Source of the DNA: Myxococcota bacterium
GTDB lineage: Bacteria; Myxococcota_A; Polyangia; JAAYKL01
DNA length: 64,000 nt
Direction of reading: 5' to 3'
NCBI GenBank assembly: GCA_030065855.1
Contig: JASJCT010000022.1
Location: forward strand, 161,743 to 225,742
Shown: positions 63,014-64,000 of the stretch, piece by piece
How the letters are laid out: the number at the start of each line of letters is the position of its first letter
Position numbering within the stretch: the first letter of the stretch is position 1
Made by a program: the position numbers and the translations under genes
The notes under the pieces: generated by a model
Told to the model about the DNA's origin: nothing
Databases searched by the model: none
Seen by the model: the letters and a program-made list of their open reading frames with translations, nothing else

Positions 63014-63890
63014 CTAAAAGTTTCGAAAACTACGCCCTAAGACTGCGTTTTTCCCGTTCCCGCAGCGTCCTGATCTTCTGAATTCTCGATTTGAATTGAT
63101 CCCAGTCTTAGATGCGAGCGCATGATTCCGGAAGTCGCAGGCCAGATTCGTTGACCGTATGCCCGGGTACGTAGATGTACGGGAACCGCAAACTCTGCGA
63201 GGTTCTCGTCGCGAAGAGTCGTGTGACTTTTTTCGTGGCATCGCGACGCCTTGTACCGCATATCACCTCGGTCGCAAATCCGACCATAGGGCGTGGGCAA
63301 GAAGGGAAAGCTGCTGCCATACACCGTTGGCACTGTACTTCCGAGACAGCAATACGTCGAATAAGAAACCACTCTTCAATTCGCCGATGTCTTTCTCTTG
63401 ACCGCCCCGCCCGGCATAGAAAGTATGCATTTCTTCCATCGGCATTTCTCCGTGCTCGAAGTTGAGGCAAAACAGCATGTACCGATATTCCTGGTCGTTC
63501 GGCTGGAACAGTTCGAGCTGCTATCCTTTGTGCTTGGCTATCTCCTTGTTGCTTAGGCGAAAACGATAGGCCACAAAATCCCTAGCCTCTGACCAGCTCT
63601 TCATCTCCCAACTTAACTCGAAGGCGTCTACTCCATCTAGAATCTCGATCCAGCCCTTGCGATTCTTCACGTTGAGAGCAAGGTCTTCGTATATTTTCGC
63701 AACCATCACATACTTGAAACTCTCTGACTCGTACATTCTTAGCAACTTGTCGTCGAAAAATGCAGAGTCTTGGCGCACACGGATCCGAACTCCAGGAATC
63801 TCTGACTTCAATCGGCGGATGACTTTATGCATAAAATTGACCACTGCATCGATGTCCGAAACGTTTTCGGGCCTGTTTAGTACTGCTAGG
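63014..63890 (-). pseudogene. Truncated, decayed IS1380-family transposase
   Basis: Read on the minus strand, NRPENVSDIDAVVNFMHKVI, VRIRVRQDSAFFDDKLL and YVMVAKIYEDLAL match the central IS1380 DDE region. An in-frame TAG (63521-63523) interrupts HKG*QLELFQPNDQEYRY, and the same frame goes on to MHTFYAGRGGQEKDIGELKSGFLFDVLLSRKYSANGVWQQLSLLAHAL, the usual C-terminal block. Further frameshifts follow down to about 63014. The N-terminal third is missing, replaced close to base 63925 by sulfatase-gene sequence. Confidence 0.85.
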
Positions 63891-63924
63891 AATTACCCCG
63901 AAAAAAATGTCTCAGAGGACAGGT

Positions 63925-64000
63925 CTTGGGGCATTGCCGGTGGAATCGGGGGCTTGGTCGTCGGCCTGGTCGAGGTACTGGTGCTCGTCCTGTTTGCCTC
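63925..64000 (+). repeat. Exact copy of the 5' part of the sulfatase gene
   Basis: These 76 bases are identical to 27917-27992, codons 6-31 of the sulfatase-HEAT gene (LAWGIAGGIGG region), without its start codon. The match runs to the window edge, so its full length is unknown. The base before the copy differs (T against G). GC content returns to core-like values exactly here. Confidence 0.97.

Noticed and set aside
63108-63470. Overlapping + and minus ORFs of 80-120 aa near the right edge
   Set aside because: They are frame shadows of the decayed IS1380 transposase.

Overview
The window joins two kinds of DNA. Bases 1 to about 31,000 are GC-rich, gene-dense chromosomal sequence, mostly on the + strand. 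Bases about 31,600 to 63,900 are clearly AT-richer accessory DNA carrying a lipo-polyketide/nonribosomal-peptide gene cluster and decayed insertion sequences. The core style suggests a deltaproteobacterium-like organism (Myxococcota, Bradymonadota or a relative): several TPR lipoproteins, a TonB-like protein, an HTH-pseudoreceiver protein, a PC4-type coactivator, a PurS-PurL fusion, a VKOR-DsbA fusion and a sulfatase-HEAT protein. That placement is inference; no rRNA is present.

Layout of the core. 1-4.3 kb: 3' end of a radical SAM gene, a 98-aa orphan, and a polyprenyl-synthase-like gene overlapping a membrane histidine kinase (a ComQ/ComP-like arrangement). 4.3-5.7 kb: a cluster of interspersed and tandem repeats around a GAF-like gene. 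5.6-10.2 kb: two TPR lipoproteins, a Cys-rich protein and a TonB-like protein. 10.4-13.1 kb: tRNA-Leu(UAA), HTH-pseudoreceiver, patatin and PC4. 13.4-17.3 kb: purSL and purQ. 17.4-22.2 kb: a mobile-looking islet with an HTH, a TrlF-type PHP-SMC ATPase and a Schlafen/AlbA_2 protein as one overlapping operon behind a near-consensus sigma70 promoter, followed by a RelE/Phd toxin-antitoxin pair. 22.4-30.9 kb: an exported protein, rnc, VKOR-DsbA, greA, recG and a sulfatase-HEAT membrane protein.

Layout of the cluster. A + strand set encodes a type II thioesterase, an exported methyltransferase, an unknown protein and an Sfp-type phosphopantetheinyl transferase. A minus set encodes a LolA-like protein, an outer-membrane barrel and an RND/MMPL pump. 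The megasynthases are read right to left: a NusG-family antiterminator and a cysteine synthase, then FAAL-ACP-KS-AT-DH-KR-ACP, then a Cys NRPS ending in a thioesterase, a GMC oxidoreductase, a dead IS701-like element, and a second Cys NRPS ending in a thioester reductase. Both adenylation domains read out to the cysteine code DLYNLSLIWK. The predicted chemistry is a fatty acid activated as acyl-AMP, extended once with malonate to a 2-enoyl thioester, and condensed with cysteine. The thioester-reductase NRPS has an intact heterocyclization domain and should make a thiazoline. The thioesterase NRPS has a heterocyclization-like domain with key residues changed. Both NRPSs start with a TubC-type docking domain and both end with a release domain, so the line may fork rather than run in series.

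The last 76 bases are an exact copy of the 5' part of the sulfatase gene 36,008 bp upstream. It abuts a decayed IS1380 transposase. The 36-kb block holding the cluster is therefore tandemly duplicated, is flanked by a copied chromosomal segment, or is misassembled.
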